Positions 46,486-56,463 of a stretch of 64,000 bases of DNA are shown in pieces. The number at the start of each line of letters is the position of its first letter. Within the stretch, counting starts at the first letter, position 1. Position numbers and translations under genes: made by a program. The notes beneath the pieces were generated by a model. It was not told where the DNA came from and ran no database searches. It saw nothing but the letters and a program-made list of their open reading frames with translations. Source of the stretch: an uncultured Porphyromonadaceae bacterium (GTDB taxonomy: Bacteria > Bacteroidota > Bacteroidia > Bacteroidales > Muribaculaceae); NCBI GenBank assembly GCA_947177635.1, contig CAMWVQ010000005.1, positions 1 to 64,000 on the forward strand, read 5' to 3'.

Positions 46486-47367
46486 TCAGTCAGTCTTTAT
46501 GATTAGGAAATTAGACTGGTTCCAGAAGCGGGTGGGGTTGGTGATCTTGAGAATCTTCATTCCGTTGGCACCGTCCACAAGCTCGTAGGAGTCTGAGGGC
46601 TGGTTTGTCATCACCTTGGCCTTCTTCGAACCGAGGTTGATGGTGCGGAGCGAACGCTTGTCTCCGGTTGTGAAATAGCTCTGGTCGAAATTCTCGGGCA
46701 TTATCTTTGTCTTGCGGAGGAATCCAGACTCCATCAGGTTGTGGGCCTTGAGCTCCTTGCCAGTACCGATGGCATAGTAGCAGAGGTTCATCTCGTTGTT
46801 GAGTTCGACAGCCCTGCGTTCAGCGTCCTGGCGGGCGGTGGACTCAACCTCCACGACTGTGGTCAGGGAGTCTTTCTGCTGGCCGAGCTGGTCTACGGAG
46901 CGGCTCAGCCCCTGAATCTGTATGTTGGCGTCGGCGAGCTGGGTGCGCAGCCCTTCGATGGTCTTTTCCTGGTCGGCAATCTGGGTTTTGAGGTTTGCAA
47001 TCGCGCGCTGCAGGGTGGCGTTGTTCTGGTTGCTGGCTGCGAGCTGCTGCTCAAGCTGCTCCAGACGCTGACGGCGCTGTTCGAGGGCATTCTGAATCTG
47101 CTCCATATCCTCGCGTATCTGGCGGCGCTTGTCGGGAGTCTCAGCTCCGAGCCCGCCCGAACTGAGGATGTTCTCCATCTGTTTGATCTGGTTCATACCC
47201 TCGGTGATGTCGTTGAGAATGACAAGGAGGGAATCCTGGTTTGCCAGGGCAACATGAAGGGAATCAGAAGTGGTCGGGCCTCCGGCCTGGTTTCCATCCT
47301 TGTTCTGACAGGCTGCCAGCATGGCGAGGGCCGCAACGGCCACGAAGCCTAATTTCATGATTTTCAT
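46486..47367 (-). CDS. Coiled-coil lipoprotein resembling Cbp1-family collagen-binding adhesin
   Basis: Lipobox MLAACQNKDG, long Q-rich coiled coil, C-term IMPENFDQSYFTTGDKRSL...KVMTNQPSDSYEL...ITNPTRFWNQSNFLII. Confidence 0.6.
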   Translation of the reverse strand: MKIMKLGFVAVAALAMLAACQNKDGNQAGGPTTSDSLHVALANQDSLLVILNDITEGMNQIKQMENILSSGGLGAETPDKRRQIREDMEQIQNALEQRRQRLEQLEQQLAASNQNNATLQRAIANLKTQIADQEKTIEGLRTQLADANIQIQGLSRSVDQLGQQKDSLTTVVEVESTARQDAERRAVELNNEMNLCYYAIGTGKELKAHNLMESGFLRKTKIMPENFDQSYFTTGDKRSLRTINLGSKKAKVMTNQPSDSYELVDGANGMKILKITNPTRFWNQSNFLIIKTD

Positions 47368-47422
47368 AATTGAAACAGTTAAAACGTGGTTAGATTTTCT
47401 TAATTGTAAACACTTCGGCGAC

Positions 47423-48181
47423 TTATTCGCCGGAGGGGTCGGGACGATACTTGTTGCGGTGGACTTTCCGCTCCTCGCGACTCGCACGGTTGCCCGACAC
47501 TACTATAACGATTTCACCCCTCGGATTGTTCTGCGTGAAATATTCGGCGAGTTCTCCGAGGGTGGCGTTATGCGTTGAATTATGAAGTTTCGATATTTCT
47601 CTCGACACGGAAGCGTCGCGGTCTGAACCACACACTTCGGCCAGCTCGCGCAGTGTCTTTACCAGCCGCAGCGGCGACTCATATATTATAAAGGTGCGCT
47701 CGTCGGCCGCGAGCTGGGCCAATCGGGTGGCCCTCCCCTTCTTGGGCGGCAGGAACCCCTCGAAACAGAAACGTTCGCAAGGGAGGCCGGAATTGACCAG
47801 CGCGGGGACAAATGCCGTAGGCCCCGGGAGGGTCTCCACCTCAACCCCGGCCTGGCGACACTCCCTCACAAGCATGAAGCCCGGGTCAGAGATTGCAGGA
47901 GTACCCGCATCGGAAATCAATGCCATCACCTCACCTCCGAGCATCCGGTCGACAAGGGGCTTGACGGTCTCATGCTCGTTGAACTTGTGATGCGAGGCAA
48001 GCGGGGTCGCTATTTCAAAATGACGGGTTATGACGGCTGAGGTGCGTGTGTCCTCGGCAAGAATCAGGTTGGCGTTCCTGAGCGTCTCCACAGCCCGGGG
48101 AGCCATGTCGCCGAGGTTTCCGACCGGAGTCGGCACCACATACAGTTTGCCTGCGCCTTTTATTTTTTCGGTCATATTCAA
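47423..48181 (-). CDS. rsmI: 16S rRNA (cytidine(1402)-2'-O)-methyltransferase
   Basis: KLYVVPTPVGNLGDMAPRAVETL, ILAEDTRTSAVITRHF, ALISDAGTPAISDPG. Confidence 0.95.
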   Translation of the reverse strand: MNMTEKIKGAGKLYVVPTPVGNLGDMAPRAVETLRNANLILAEDTRTSAVITRHFEIATPLASHHKFNEHETVKPLVDRMLGGEVMALISDAGTPAISDPGFMLVRECRQAGVEVETLPGPTAFVPALVNSGLPCERFCFEGFLPPKKGRATRLAQLAADERTFIIYESPLRLVKTLRELAEVCGSDRDASVSREISKLHNSTHNATLGELAEYFTQNNPRGEIVIVVSGNRASREERKVHRNKYRPDPSGE

Positions 48182-48187
48182 CTGTTG

Positions 48188-49090
48188 TTACAAGAATGAG
48201 GAAAGAGACTGATAAAACTCCTTGCCGGGAGACTCGTCGAGATTCAGGGCAAGACGCTCCACGAGGTACTCCCGGAGGGCCTGGCGGTCGGGGAGCATCG
48301 ATATCCTTACCAACGCCTCCATCATCTGCTGACGCGAGCCGCCGAAAATCTCCCGGCGGTAATAGAAAGCGTCATTGATGGAGAAAGCCCTGTAGAGGTC
48401 GGCCGGCGTGATATTCCTGTTGTCGGATTTCTGTTCGACAGGCTGTTCGACAGGCTCTTCGGCAGGCTGTTCAACCACTTCCGGCTGCTGCTCCCCCCTG
48501 TCGGGACTCTCCTCTGTCGCAGCATCGCTATTCTCCGACGGGGCGGCGACAGTTTCAGAGGATGAGACAACCACAGGCTCCACATCACCCTCCGGCTCAG
48601 TGTCAGGTTCAGGTTCAATCACCACATCTGCTGTTTCCTCAACCTCCTCTTCCCGGGGGCAGTCTTCAATATCCGCATTTGCGTCTGTCTCCTCCTCAAA
48701 TTCTGCACTCTCAGCTTCCGCGTCAGCATCATCGGTCGCGTCATCAGCAGCGTCGGATGACGCCACCTCTTCGGCGACCGGCTCCTCATTCCCCTCCGCT
48801 TCACGTTTCTCCGCTTCGGGAATGATGTCTTCGGCCGCCGGAATCTCCTCCTGGGCCTCTTCCGCCGGGGTCTCAACCTCCGTTTCAGGCAGTTCGGAAA
48901 CCATCTCTTCCGGGGCCGGAGATTCCTCTTCCACTGAAGGTTCATCTACGGTCGCGGCCAGTTCGGCCAATGAGATTATCTTGAGTTTCAGGCCGTCAGG
49001 CAACGTGTCGCGCTCCGCGTCCTTTATCAGGAGCAGCTCTTCGGCTATGTCAGCCGTCAGCCCGAGCATACGGTCTATTACTGGATTCAT
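48188..49090 (-). CDS. Acidic low-complexity protein of unknown function
   Basis: MNPVIDRMLGLTADIAEELLLIKDAERDTLPDGLKL, long E/A/D-rich region, conserved-looking C-term ITPADLYRAFSINDAFYYRREIFGGSRQQMMEALVRI. Confidence 0.7.
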   Translation of the reverse strand: MNPVIDRMLGLTADIAEELLLIKDAERDTLPDGLKLKIISLAELAATVDEPSVEEESPAPEEMVSELPETEVETPAEEAQEEIPAAEDIIPEAEKREAEGNEEPVAEEVASSDAADDATDDADAEAESAEFEEETDANADIEDCPREEEVEETADVVIEPEPDTEPEGDVEPVVVSSSETVAAPSENSDAATEESPDRGEQQPEVVEQPAEEPVEQPVEQKSDNRNITPADLYRAFSINDAFYYRREIFGGSRQQMMEALVRISMLPDRQALREYLVERLALNLDESPGKEFYQSLSSFL

Positions 49091-49115
49091 CTTGATGTGG
49101 TTTAATGTTGGAGAA

Positions 49116-50351
49116 TCAGAATTGCTGTTTGAGGAAGCGGGCGATGGCATCGCGCACCTCGGCCCTCTTGCAGAAGAAGTCATTGACGAGAATCACCACG
49201 GCGTGGGTCGGCTTGCCTTCGCTGTCGAGCTTGTATCCCGCATAGCAATGCACTCCGTTCATACTGCCGCTTTTGAGGGCGAGCCGTCCCTGTAGGGGAG
49301 TGCCTTTGAGAAGCGTCTTCACCGTGCCCTCCTCCCCTACAAGGGGGAAAAGGGAGACATACGACACAGCCCCGCCCCGACGCCCGGCCATCTTCTCAAG
49401 CAGGTCGGCCATGAAACGGGCGGTAACCCGGTTGTTGCGCGAAAGACCCGAGCCGTCGTGGATGTCGGTGATGTCGAAATCTACGCCTCGCGAGGAAAGC
49501 AGACGCCGTTCGCGGGCAATCGCCGCCGAACGGGGTTGTCCGGGAGCCAGTAATCTCAACATCCCTTCGGCGAAAAGGTTGTCGGAACGGCTCATAAGGT
49601 TGTCGAGAATCTCTCCGCCACGCGGCGAACGGTGAACCAGAATCTCCGCCAGCGGCTCGCCGGAGGTGTCGACGGTCTGCCAGCAGACGGTCACCCCCTC
49701 CGTGGCAAGCCGGTTCTCAAGGGCCTCGCCGAACGACTCCGACGGGCTTTCCATCGCCTTGTCGCCGACGCGGTTGTCTCGGTAGTTGAGGGCATACAGC
49801 CCGGCACCATATTCATACCTGAGGTCTGACAGCTCCCAACGGTCGCAGGGGCCATCGTCGGGGAACGATGAGGTATCGACCTGTATCTCCCCCTCGACAA
49901 CGCGTATCCCGGCATTTTTCACAGCCCTGACTATCTCGTTGACGAAAGATGGATTCGATGGGAACTGCGCGCTCTCTATCGTGGGGTCGCCGTTGCCGGC
50001 AATCACAAGGTCACCCAGCAGGGTGCCGTCCTCGATTCTGCCCCGGGTGTAGACGCGGGTCTCGAAACGGGCGGTGTCGAGACCGGCCTCGATGGCGGCG
50101 GCCGCCGTCAGGCATTTCATCGTGCTGGCGGGCAGCATCGCTTTGTAGGGGTTCTGACTGACCACATCCTCGCCGGTTGCAAGGTCGCGCACCACCACCG
50201 CCACAGAGGAAGCCCTGTCACGGGAAAAGGGGATGACAGACCCGGCATCAGCCCGGAACACCCCGGCCAGCATTACAGCAACCACAAGAGCCAGCCCCGG
50301 CCAGAAGCGGCATTTCACCTGATATGATATGTTGTTGTTTTTTATCTCCAT
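49116..50351 (-). CDS. dacB: D-alanyl-D-alanine carboxypeptidase/endopeptidase (PBP4 family)
   Basis: PYKAMLPASTMKCLTAAAAIEAG (SxxK), SRSDNLFAEGMLRLL (SxN), LALKSGSMNGVHCYAGY (KSG). Confidence 0.93.
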   Translation of the reverse strand: MEIKNNNISYQVKCRFWPGLALVVAVMLAGVFRADAGSVIPFSRDRASSVAVVVRDLATGEDVVSQNPYKAMLPASTMKCLTAAAAIEAGLDTARFETRVYTRGRIEDGTLLGDLVIAGNGDPTIESAQFPSNPSFVNEIVRAVKNAGIRVVEGEIQVDTSSFPDDGPCDRWELSDLRYEYGAGLYALNYRDNRVGDKAMESPSESFGEALENRLATEGVTVCWQTVDTSGEPLAEILVHRSPRGGEILDNLMSRSDNLFAEGMLRLLAPGQPRSAAIARERRLLSSRGVDFDITDIHDGSGLSRNNRVTARFMADLLEKMAGRRGGAVSYVSLFPLVGEEGTVKTLLKGTPLQGRLALKSGSMNGVHCYAGYKLDSEGKPTHAVVILVNDFFCKRAEVRDAIARFLKQQF

Positions 50352-50562
50352 TTCAGCCTACGAATTTACTAAACAATCCATCTTTAAACAAACTTTTAAG
50401 GGCAAAACAGTGTCAACTCAACCAAAATCGGCGTTTTTTCCCGAGGGTTTTCCGTTTTATCCCATTTTTTTCGTAACTTCGCAGATTGAATCGGCCTCTC
50501 TTCACCCCGACCTCTCTCCGCTCATCATCAACCCTCACCGGCCGTCACGGCTACAAAAAAGC

Positions 50563-51174
50563 ATGGCACTCAAAACCCGCGACAAACTTATAGAAGTTGC
50601 CCGTCAGCTCTTCGCCCACAAGGGGGTGGAAAACACCACCATGCTCGACATCGCCAACGCCTCGGAGAAGGGACGCCGCACAATCTACACTTACTTCAAG
50701 AACAAGCGCGAGATTCACCAGGCCGTGATAGAGCGGGAAAGCGAACAGATTGTCAGCCGTGAACGTCAGATACTCGAATCAGACGAGAGCTGTTCGCGCA
50801 AATTGCGCCAGTTCATGGAGGCGAGGTTCCAGATTCTGATATGTCCGACCGGACGGCGCGAACGCCAGGACACAGTCCCCCTGCTCATGCGCCTTGATGT
50901 CACCCGCGCCGAAAAGACGCGCCGCCTGGCCGCCCGCAAGGAAATCGAAATACTGAAAGAGATTCTCGACGAGGGGAAACGCAGCGGGGAATTCTCCGCC
51001 ACCCAGGCCGACCGCGCCCTGTCGATGATAATAACATTGATGAAAGGGGCTGACGCTCCGGGTCTGGCGCTCAACCTTGACGACGCGCATACCGACCTCG
51101 AGCAGGCGCGCCGCGACATCATCGACTTCGTAATCGCCGGCATCGCCCCACGCGTCACCACCACGCCCGACTGA
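50563..51174 (+). CDS. TetR/AcrR-family transcriptional regulator
   Basis: KTRDKLIEVARQLFAHKGVENTTMLDIANASEKGRRTIYTYFKNKREIHQAVI HTH; start at 50563. Confidence 0.9.
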   Translation: MALKTRDKLIEVARQLFAHKGVENTTMLDIANASEKGRRTIYTYFKNKREIHQAVIERESEQIVSRERQILESDESCSRKLRQFMEARFQILICPTGRRERQDTVPLLMRLDVTRAEKTRRLAARKEIEILKEILDEGKRSGEFSATQADRALSMIITLMKGADAPGLALNLDDAHTDLEQARRDIIDFVIAGIAPRVTTTPD

Positions 51175-51219
51175 CACCGACACTGAAACTCAAACGATAA
51201 ACTTTCATATATCACCATC

Positions 51220-51966
51220 ATGAAATTACTCGAAGGAAAAACCGCGCTCATCACCGGCGCCGCCCGCGGAATCGGAAAGGAAATCGCGATCCGCTTTGCC
51301 AAAGAAGGTGCAAACATCGCCTTCACCGACCTCGTCATCGATGAGAACGGAAAGAAAACCGAGGAGGAAATCGCCGCCCTCGGTGTAAAAGTAAAGGGCT
51401 ACGCCTCCAACGCCGCCGACTTCGCCCAGACCGAAGAGGTGGTAAAGGAAGTCCACAAGGATTTCGGCTCGATTGACATCCTGGTCAACAACGCCGGTAT
51501 CACCAAAGACGGACTCATGATGCGCATGACCGAGGCCCAGTGGGACGCTGTCATCGCCGTCAACCTCAAGAGCGCATTCAACTTCATCCACGCAGTGCTG
51601 CCCATCATGCTCCGCCAGCGCAGCGGCTCCATCATCAACATGGCATCTGTTGTCGGCGTACACGGCAACGCAGGCCAGAGCAACTACGCCGCCTCCAAGG
51701 CCGGCCTCATCGCCCTCGCCAAGAGTATCGCCCAGGAAGTCGGTTCACGCGGCATCCGCGCCAACGCCATCGCCCCCGGCTTCATCGAGACAGCCATGAC
51801 CGCCGCCCTCCCCGACGAGGTGCGCAAGGAGTGGGCGATGAAGATACCCCTGCGTCGCGCAGGCAAGGTCGACGACATCGCCGACGTGGCAACCTTCCTC
51901 GCCTCCGACATGTCATCCTACGTCACCGGCCAGGTAATCCAGGTTGACGGCGGTATGAACATGTAA
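51220..51966 (+). CDS. fabG: 3-oxoacyl-[acyl-carrier-protein] reductase
   Basis: GKTALITGAARGIGKEIAIRFAKEGANI; SVVGVHGNAGQSNYAASKAGL; VTGQVIQVDGGMNM. Confidence 0.96.
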   Translation: MKLLEGKTALITGAARGIGKEIAIRFAKEGANIAFTDLVIDENGKKTEEEIAALGVKVKGYASNAADFAQTEEVVKEVHKDFGSIDILVNNAGITKDGLMMRMTEAQWDAVIAVNLKSAFNFIHAVLPIMLRQRSGSIINMASVVGVHGNAGQSNYAASKAGLIALAKSIAQEVGSRGIRANAIAPGFIETAMTAALPDEVRKEWAMKIPLRRAGKVDDIADVATFLASDMSSYVTGQVIQVDGGMNM

Positions 51967-51997
51967 TCCATACACCCGTAAAGAACCAACTACTTAA

Positions 51998-52044
51998 AAA
52001 TCAGAGAGACAGCTTCCACAGAAACTGCCTCTCTGATTTTTTTT
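51998..52044 (+). terminator. Intrinsic terminator after fabG
   Basis: AATCAGAGAGaCAG...CTGcCTCTCTGATTtttttt. Confidence 0.85.
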
Positions 52045-52155
52045 GAAAAAAAATGGCCGGGGATGTCACCTTCGGGAGCCACAGTGTGTCTATATTACGA
52101 GATGTCTCGAAAACAACATTAGACAACAATAACAACACTTAACTTAAATAGAATC

Positions 52156-52572
52156 ATGGAAGGTATAATAGCAACCTCAATTCCCATCTTCATCTGTGTC
52201 GTGCTTCCCGCCCTCATCGTATGGATTGTTTTCCGCGCGAGCATGAACAACGACAACAAACGCGCCGAAGTGCTGATCAAGGCAATCGAGTCAAACAACG
52301 GCATAGATGCCGACAGGCTCGCCGACGCCCTCGCCAAGCCCCGCAAGACAGCCCGCGAGATTCTCAACCTCCGCCTGCTCCGCGGATGCATCTTCTCGTT
52401 TATCGGTCTCGGATTCTTCGCCACTGCCCTATTCGCCAACAGCGAAGGGCTCCACTCCGACAACGTCACCATCCCGATGCTTGCAGGCAGCGTGTCATTG
52501 GCAATCGGTGTCAGCTACCTCATCGTCTACTTCGTCACACGCAAGCAGGCAGGCGCCTCCTCTGAAAAATAA
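52156..52572 (+). CDS. DUF6249-like membrane protein
   Basis: Two or three TM segments; MEGIIATSIPIFICVVLPALIVWIVFRASMNNDNKRAEVLIKAIESNNGIDADRLADAL. Confidence 0.65.
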   Translation: MEGIIATSIPIFICVVLPALIVWIVFRASMNNDNKRAEVLIKAIESNNGIDADRLADALAKPRKTAREILNLRLLRGCIFSFIGLGFFATALFANSEGLHSDNVTIPMLAGSVSLAIGVSYLIVYFVTRKQAGASSEK

Positions 52573-52574
52573 CA

Positions 52575-53057
52575 ATGGACCGCGAGCAATTCATATCCCA
52601 TGTGAAGGGTTCACAGAAAGCACTCCGGCGCTTTCTGGTGGCCCTTTGCTGCGGTGACGCCGCGCTCGCCGACGACATCGCCCAGGAAGCCCTGATAAAA
52701 GCCTACCTCTCGTGTGACGGATTCAAAAAAACCGACAAGTTCAATGCCTGGATATACCGCATCGCCTACAACACCTTCCTGAACCACAAACGGTCTCAGC
52801 GGTTCACCACCGGCTACGAAGAGGCCACGGCCATTTCCGGGAGCGACAACGCCGACTCCTCATTCAGGTACCAGGCGCTGTACGCGGCCCTCAACCGGCT
52901 CCCAGGGAAAGAGCGCACCTCTGTCCTGCTCCATTACATGGAAGGATACTCCATCAAGGAGATAGCCGCCATCACGGAGTCATCAGAGGACGCGGTAAAG
53001 CAACACCTCTCGCGGGGACGCACGCATCTGCGCGGCCTGCTGGTCTCACCCTACTAA
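52575..53057 (+). CDS. ECF-type RNA polymerase sigma factor
   Basis: DDIAQEALIKAYLSCDGFKKTDKFNAWIYRIAYNTFLNHKR and RTSVLLHYMEGYSIKEIAAITESSEDAVKQHLSRGRTHLR. Confidence 0.92.
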   Translation: MDREQFISHVKGSQKALRRFLVALCCGDAALADDIAQEALIKAYLSCDGFKKTDKFNAWIYRIAYNTFLNHKRSQRFTTGYEEATAISGSDNADSSFRYQALYAALNRLPGKERTSVLLHYMEGYSIKEIAAITESSEDAVKQHLSRGRTHLRGLLVSPY

Positions 53058-53071
53058 CAACTGCTTCAACT

Positions 53072-53464
53072 ATGGAAGAGGACAAGCTCAAAGATATTTT
53101 CAAGGATTTCAATCCCGACCTGTCGTCAGACAACGATTTCATGTCGCGGCTCGAAAGGAGCATGGACGCTGTCGAGATTGTAAAACGCCAAAACGCCGAA
53201 ATCCACCGCCGCAGCAAACGCGCGATTGCAATTGCCGCCCTTGCCGGATTCGTGGCGGGAGTCGTGATGACCATCCTGCAGCCTCACATCTGCAAATGGC
53301 TGGGTGACATCGACCTCACAATCTCCATTCCGTCCGTCACGACCGTGGCCATCGACCCGGCGCTTGTCGGATGGATCGCGGCCGCCGCGATATCGACAAT
53401 CATCGCCTACAACACTTACGAAATCGCTTCCTTACGGCTATCCGCCCGACAGCAACCTGCCTGA
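53072..53464 (+). CDS. Small membrane protein, candidate anti-sigma partner
   Basis: Cytosolic-looking N-term MEEDKLKDIFKDFNPDLSSDNDFMSRLERSM followed by two TM segments; 14 bp after the sigma stop. Confidence 0.6.
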   Translation: MEEDKLKDIFKDFNPDLSSDNDFMSRLERSMDAVEIVKRQNAEIHRRSKRAIAIAALAGFVAGVVMTILQPHICKWLGDIDLTISIPSVTTVAIDPALVGWIAAAAISTIIAYNTYEIASLRLSARQQPA

Positions 53465-53582
53465 TTGCAGCCCTGTATACAAATCGCTTCGCGATGCCTG
53501 TCGGGATGATATGCCGGCAGACACCGCGAAGCGATTATCGTTTATCGACAGAAGCCGTGACATTTCACGGCCTGGCGAGACG

Positions 53583-54071
53583 TCAGAAGAATGGGAAGAA
53601 TGAGTTGGAGGCGACGAACTTGCGGTCGAATTCCTCATTTGTCATATTCCAGAACGCGAGGATACCCTGAATCACAGGGAGGATTGCCCACGCGCCGCAG
53701 GTAATGCAGACCAGGATGATTGTCAGAATTCCCGCTCCCACCTTGTTGATGTAAAAATAGTGAAGGCCGATAGAGCCGAGCATCAGCGCGAAAATCGCGT
53801 ACACGCCGCGACACTTACCTTCCGGGCCGCAGTTGAAGGCGTTGTTGGATGTCGTCTCCACATAAGGCCTCGCGGGCTGCTGGTAGTGAGGCTGCTGGTA
53901 GCCCTGCTGATACCCCTGGTTGTATCCCTGCTGGTAGCCTTGCTGCTGATACCCCTGCTGCTGGTATCCTTGGTTGTAACCTTGGTTATAGGTCTGCTGA
54001 CCATAGCCCTGCTGTTGCTGATAGCCCTGACCGGGTTGCTGGCCGGGCTGGTAAGGTTGATTTGGATTCAT
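53583..54071 (-). CDS. TM2 domain-containing protein with N-terminal Q/G/Y repeats
   Basis: YQQQGYQQQGYQQGYNQGYQQGYQQ repeats, then GVYAIFALMLGSIGLHYFYINKVGAGILTIILVCITCGAWAILPVIQGI (TM2). Confidence 0.88.
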   Translation of the reverse strand: MNPNQPYQPGQQPGQGYQQQQGYGQQTYNQGYNQGYQQQGYQQQGYQQGYNQGYQQGYQQPHYQQPARPYVETTSNNAFNCGPEGKCRGVYAIFALMLGSIGLHYFYINKVGAGILTIILVCITCGAWAILPVIQGILAFWNMTNEEFDRKFVASNSFFPFF

Positions 54072-54146
54072 AGTAAATGTTTCTTTTTACTCTTTGACTG
54101 CAAAAATAGAATATTGGTTGCAATCCGCCAAAAAAACACAATAAAA

Positions 54147-54170
54147 AAAGACATCCGATTGGATGTCTTT
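54147..54170. terminator. Intrinsic terminator-like hairpin
   Basis: AAAGACATCC-GATT-GGATGTCTTT between the TM2 gene and tRNA-His. Confidence 0.65.
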
Positions 54171-54211
54171 CTGTTTTGGCGGCTATTTTCAGGAATCCTG
54201 ACAGCCTTCAG

Positions 54212-54286
<75 letters not shown>

Positions 54287-54407
54287 ATTTTCAATCTTCA
54301 GGGAAACCGCCGAAGAGGTTTGTTCCTTAAGACGGTGCAAAGGTACAACAATTTTTTGATTCCGCAAGCGTTCGGGCCATATTTTTTACATCGGCGGGGA
54401 TTTTTCT

Positions 54408-55523
54408 TCATTCTTCGGTGACCTCACCGACATTTGAAGTCCGGAACAACTCCCTTGCGGCCCGGGCGAAATCGCGGGCACGTCCTTTCCAGGCCTCGGG
54501 CACTGAGTCGACAGGCACCACCCGGTAGTTCTCCCTGACGAACCCATACCTCTTCCCTACCGGAGCTGTCCCCGCCGACGGCGACGGCTTGAAAGAGCCG
54601 TCGACCGGCGGCACGGTGAAAACCAGCCGGTATGCCGCGTCGCTGACATAGGCTTTGCCCACGCTGTCGCGGGAGATGGTCACACGGGTCACAAGGCCGC
54701 CACGCGTGTCGCGGGTCATCATGTTGGATATGAAATTGCCGTGGGAATAGGCCAGGAACATCGGGCGCCCGGTCCTGGCGTTGTCGCGCAGCTCCATCGG
54801 CTGCACCACATGGGGATGGCCCCCCATAATTATATCCACCCCTTCATCCTCGAGGAAACGCGCCCACTGTTTTTCATACCTGACAGGCGCAAGGGTGTAT
54901 TCCTCCCCCCAGTGCATGGCCGCCACTATTATCTCGGCCCCAGCGTTGCGTGCTTTGGCGATGTCGGCGCGTATGAGGTCGGCGTTGATGTAATCCACCA
55001 CGGCGTCGCCGCTGACGGTGAAGCCGTTGGTGCCGTAGGTGTAATTTACAAACCCCACCTTGAAACCGCTGATGTCGACCACCAGCGGCATGCGGGAGGC
55101 TCGTTCGGCGGCGTCGGTGTATGTGCCGATATGCGCCAGCCCGAGCGAATCAAGCGCGGCCACGGTCTGTTTGAGTCCGCGGTCGCGCCTGTCAAGGGTA
55201 TGGTTGTTGGCGGTCAGGAAAAGGTCGAAACCCGCATCGGCGAGCGCCTCGACATAGCTCACCGGGGCGTTGAACTGGGGATAGCCGGAATATTGGCCAC
55301 CGGCCACGGGTGTCTCGAGGTTGACAACCGCATAATCGGCCTGACGGACATATGGGGCAATCGCCGAGAAGCAGTATGAATAATCATACCCCTCCCCACC
55401 CCTCTTCGCGGCCTCAAGCTGGCCGGTGTGCATCATGGCGTCACCGGCGAACACCAGCTCTATCTCCCCCGCCGAAGCGAGGGACATCACGAAAGCCGCA
55501 GCTGCCGCCACAAGACTGTTCAT
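54408..55523 (-). CDS. CapA-family protein (PGA synthesis-like metallophosphatase)
   Basis: LVFAGDAMMHTGQLEAA, YAVVNLETPVAGGQYSGYPQFNAP, AAMHWGEEYTLAP, IMGGHPHVVQPMEL. Confidence 0.92.
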   Translation of the reverse strand: MNSLVAAAAAFVMSLASAGEIELVFAGDAMMHTGQLEAAKRGGEGYDYSYCFSAIAPYVRQADYAVVNLETPVAGGQYSGYPQFNAPVSYVEALADAGFDLFLTANNHTLDRRDRGLKQTVAALDSLGLAHIGTYTDAAERASRMPLVVDISGFKVGFVNYTYGTNGFTVSGDAVVDYINADLIRADIAKARNAGAEIIVAAMHWGEEYTLAPVRYEKQWARFLEDEGVDIIMGGHPHVVQPMELRDNARTGRPMFLAYSHGNFISNMMTRDTRGGLVTRVTISRDSVGKAYVSDAAYRLVFTVPPVDGSFKPSPSAGTAPVGKRYGFVRENYRVVPVDSVPEAWKGRARDFARAARELFRTSNVGEVTEE

Positions 55524-55563
55524 AGCCCAAACACGGTGATTTCCTTAAAATAACGCCTCAGAA

Positions 55564-56445
55564 TCACTGATAGATGGCTTTCTTTCCTGCAAGGAGGGTG
55601 TTGCGCATCAGCGAGACAATCGTCATCGGACCGACACCGCCGGGAACCGGGGTGATATAGGCGCACTTGGGAGCCACTTCGTCGAACTCCACATCGCCGC
55701 GCAGACGGAAACCGCTCTTACGGGTAGCGTCGGGGACACGGGTGGTGCCGACATCTATCACTGTCGCCCCCTCCTTGACCATATCGGCGGTAACGAAGCC
55801 CGGCACACCCATCGCGGCGATGATTATGTCGGCGTTGCGGCATACCTCCTTGAGGTCGCGGGTGGCGCGGTGACACACCGTGACGGTGGCGTCGCCCGGA
55901 TACCCTTTCTGCATCAGCAGGGTAGCCACAGGCTTGCCGACGATGTTGCTTCGCCCGAGCACCACGCAGTTGGCTCCCTTGGTGGGGATTTCGTAACGTT
56001 CGAGCAGGGTGAGGATTCCGGCGGGAGTAGCGCTGTGGAAACAGGGCAGACCGATTGACTGGCGGCCGACGTTGATGGGGTGGAAACCGTCGACATCCTT
56101 GCGGTAATCGATGGCCTCGATGACCTTCTGCTCGGAGATATGACGGGGCAATGGAAGCTGCACGATGAAGCCGTCCACATCCTCGTCGCGGTTGAGCTTG
56201 TCGACAGCCTCAAGCAAGGTGGCCTCGTCGATGTCATCCTCGAAACGAATCAGCGAAGACTTGAACCCGCACTCCTCACAGGCTTTCACCTTGGAGGCGA
56301 CATAGGTCTCACTGCCGCCGTCGTGGCCCACGAGTATGGCGGCCAGATGGGGACGTTTCTCTCCGCGGGATACCATCTGGGCAACCTCGGCGGCTATCTC
56401 GGCCTTGATTCTGGCGGCCGTCTCCTTTCCGTCAATCTTTATCAT
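55564..56445 (-). CDS. folD: Methylenetetrahydrofolate dehydrogenase/cyclohydrolase
   Basis: [69 protein letters not shown]. Confidence 0.97.
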   Translation of the reverse strand: MIKIDGKETAARIKAEIAAEVAQMVSRGEKRPHLAAILVGHDGGSETYVASKVKACEECGFKSSLIRFEDDIDEATLLEAVDKLNRDEDVDGFIVQLPLPRHISEQKVIEAIDYRKDVDGFHPINVGRQSIGLPCFHSATPAGILTLLERYEIPTKGANCVVLGRSNIVGKPVATLLMQKGYPGDATVTVCHRATRDLKEVCRNADIIIAAMGVPGFVTADMVKEGATVIDVGTTRVPDATRKSGFRLRGDVEFDEVAPKCAYITPVPGGVGPMTIVSLMRNTLLAGKKAIYQ

Positions 56446-56463
56446 CGGTTTTAGTTTTATGGA

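Noticed and set aside
48408-49295. 295-aa serine-rich + strand ORF
   Set aside because: The Ser/Ala composition is the reverse-complement shadow of the Glu-rich gene 48188..49090.
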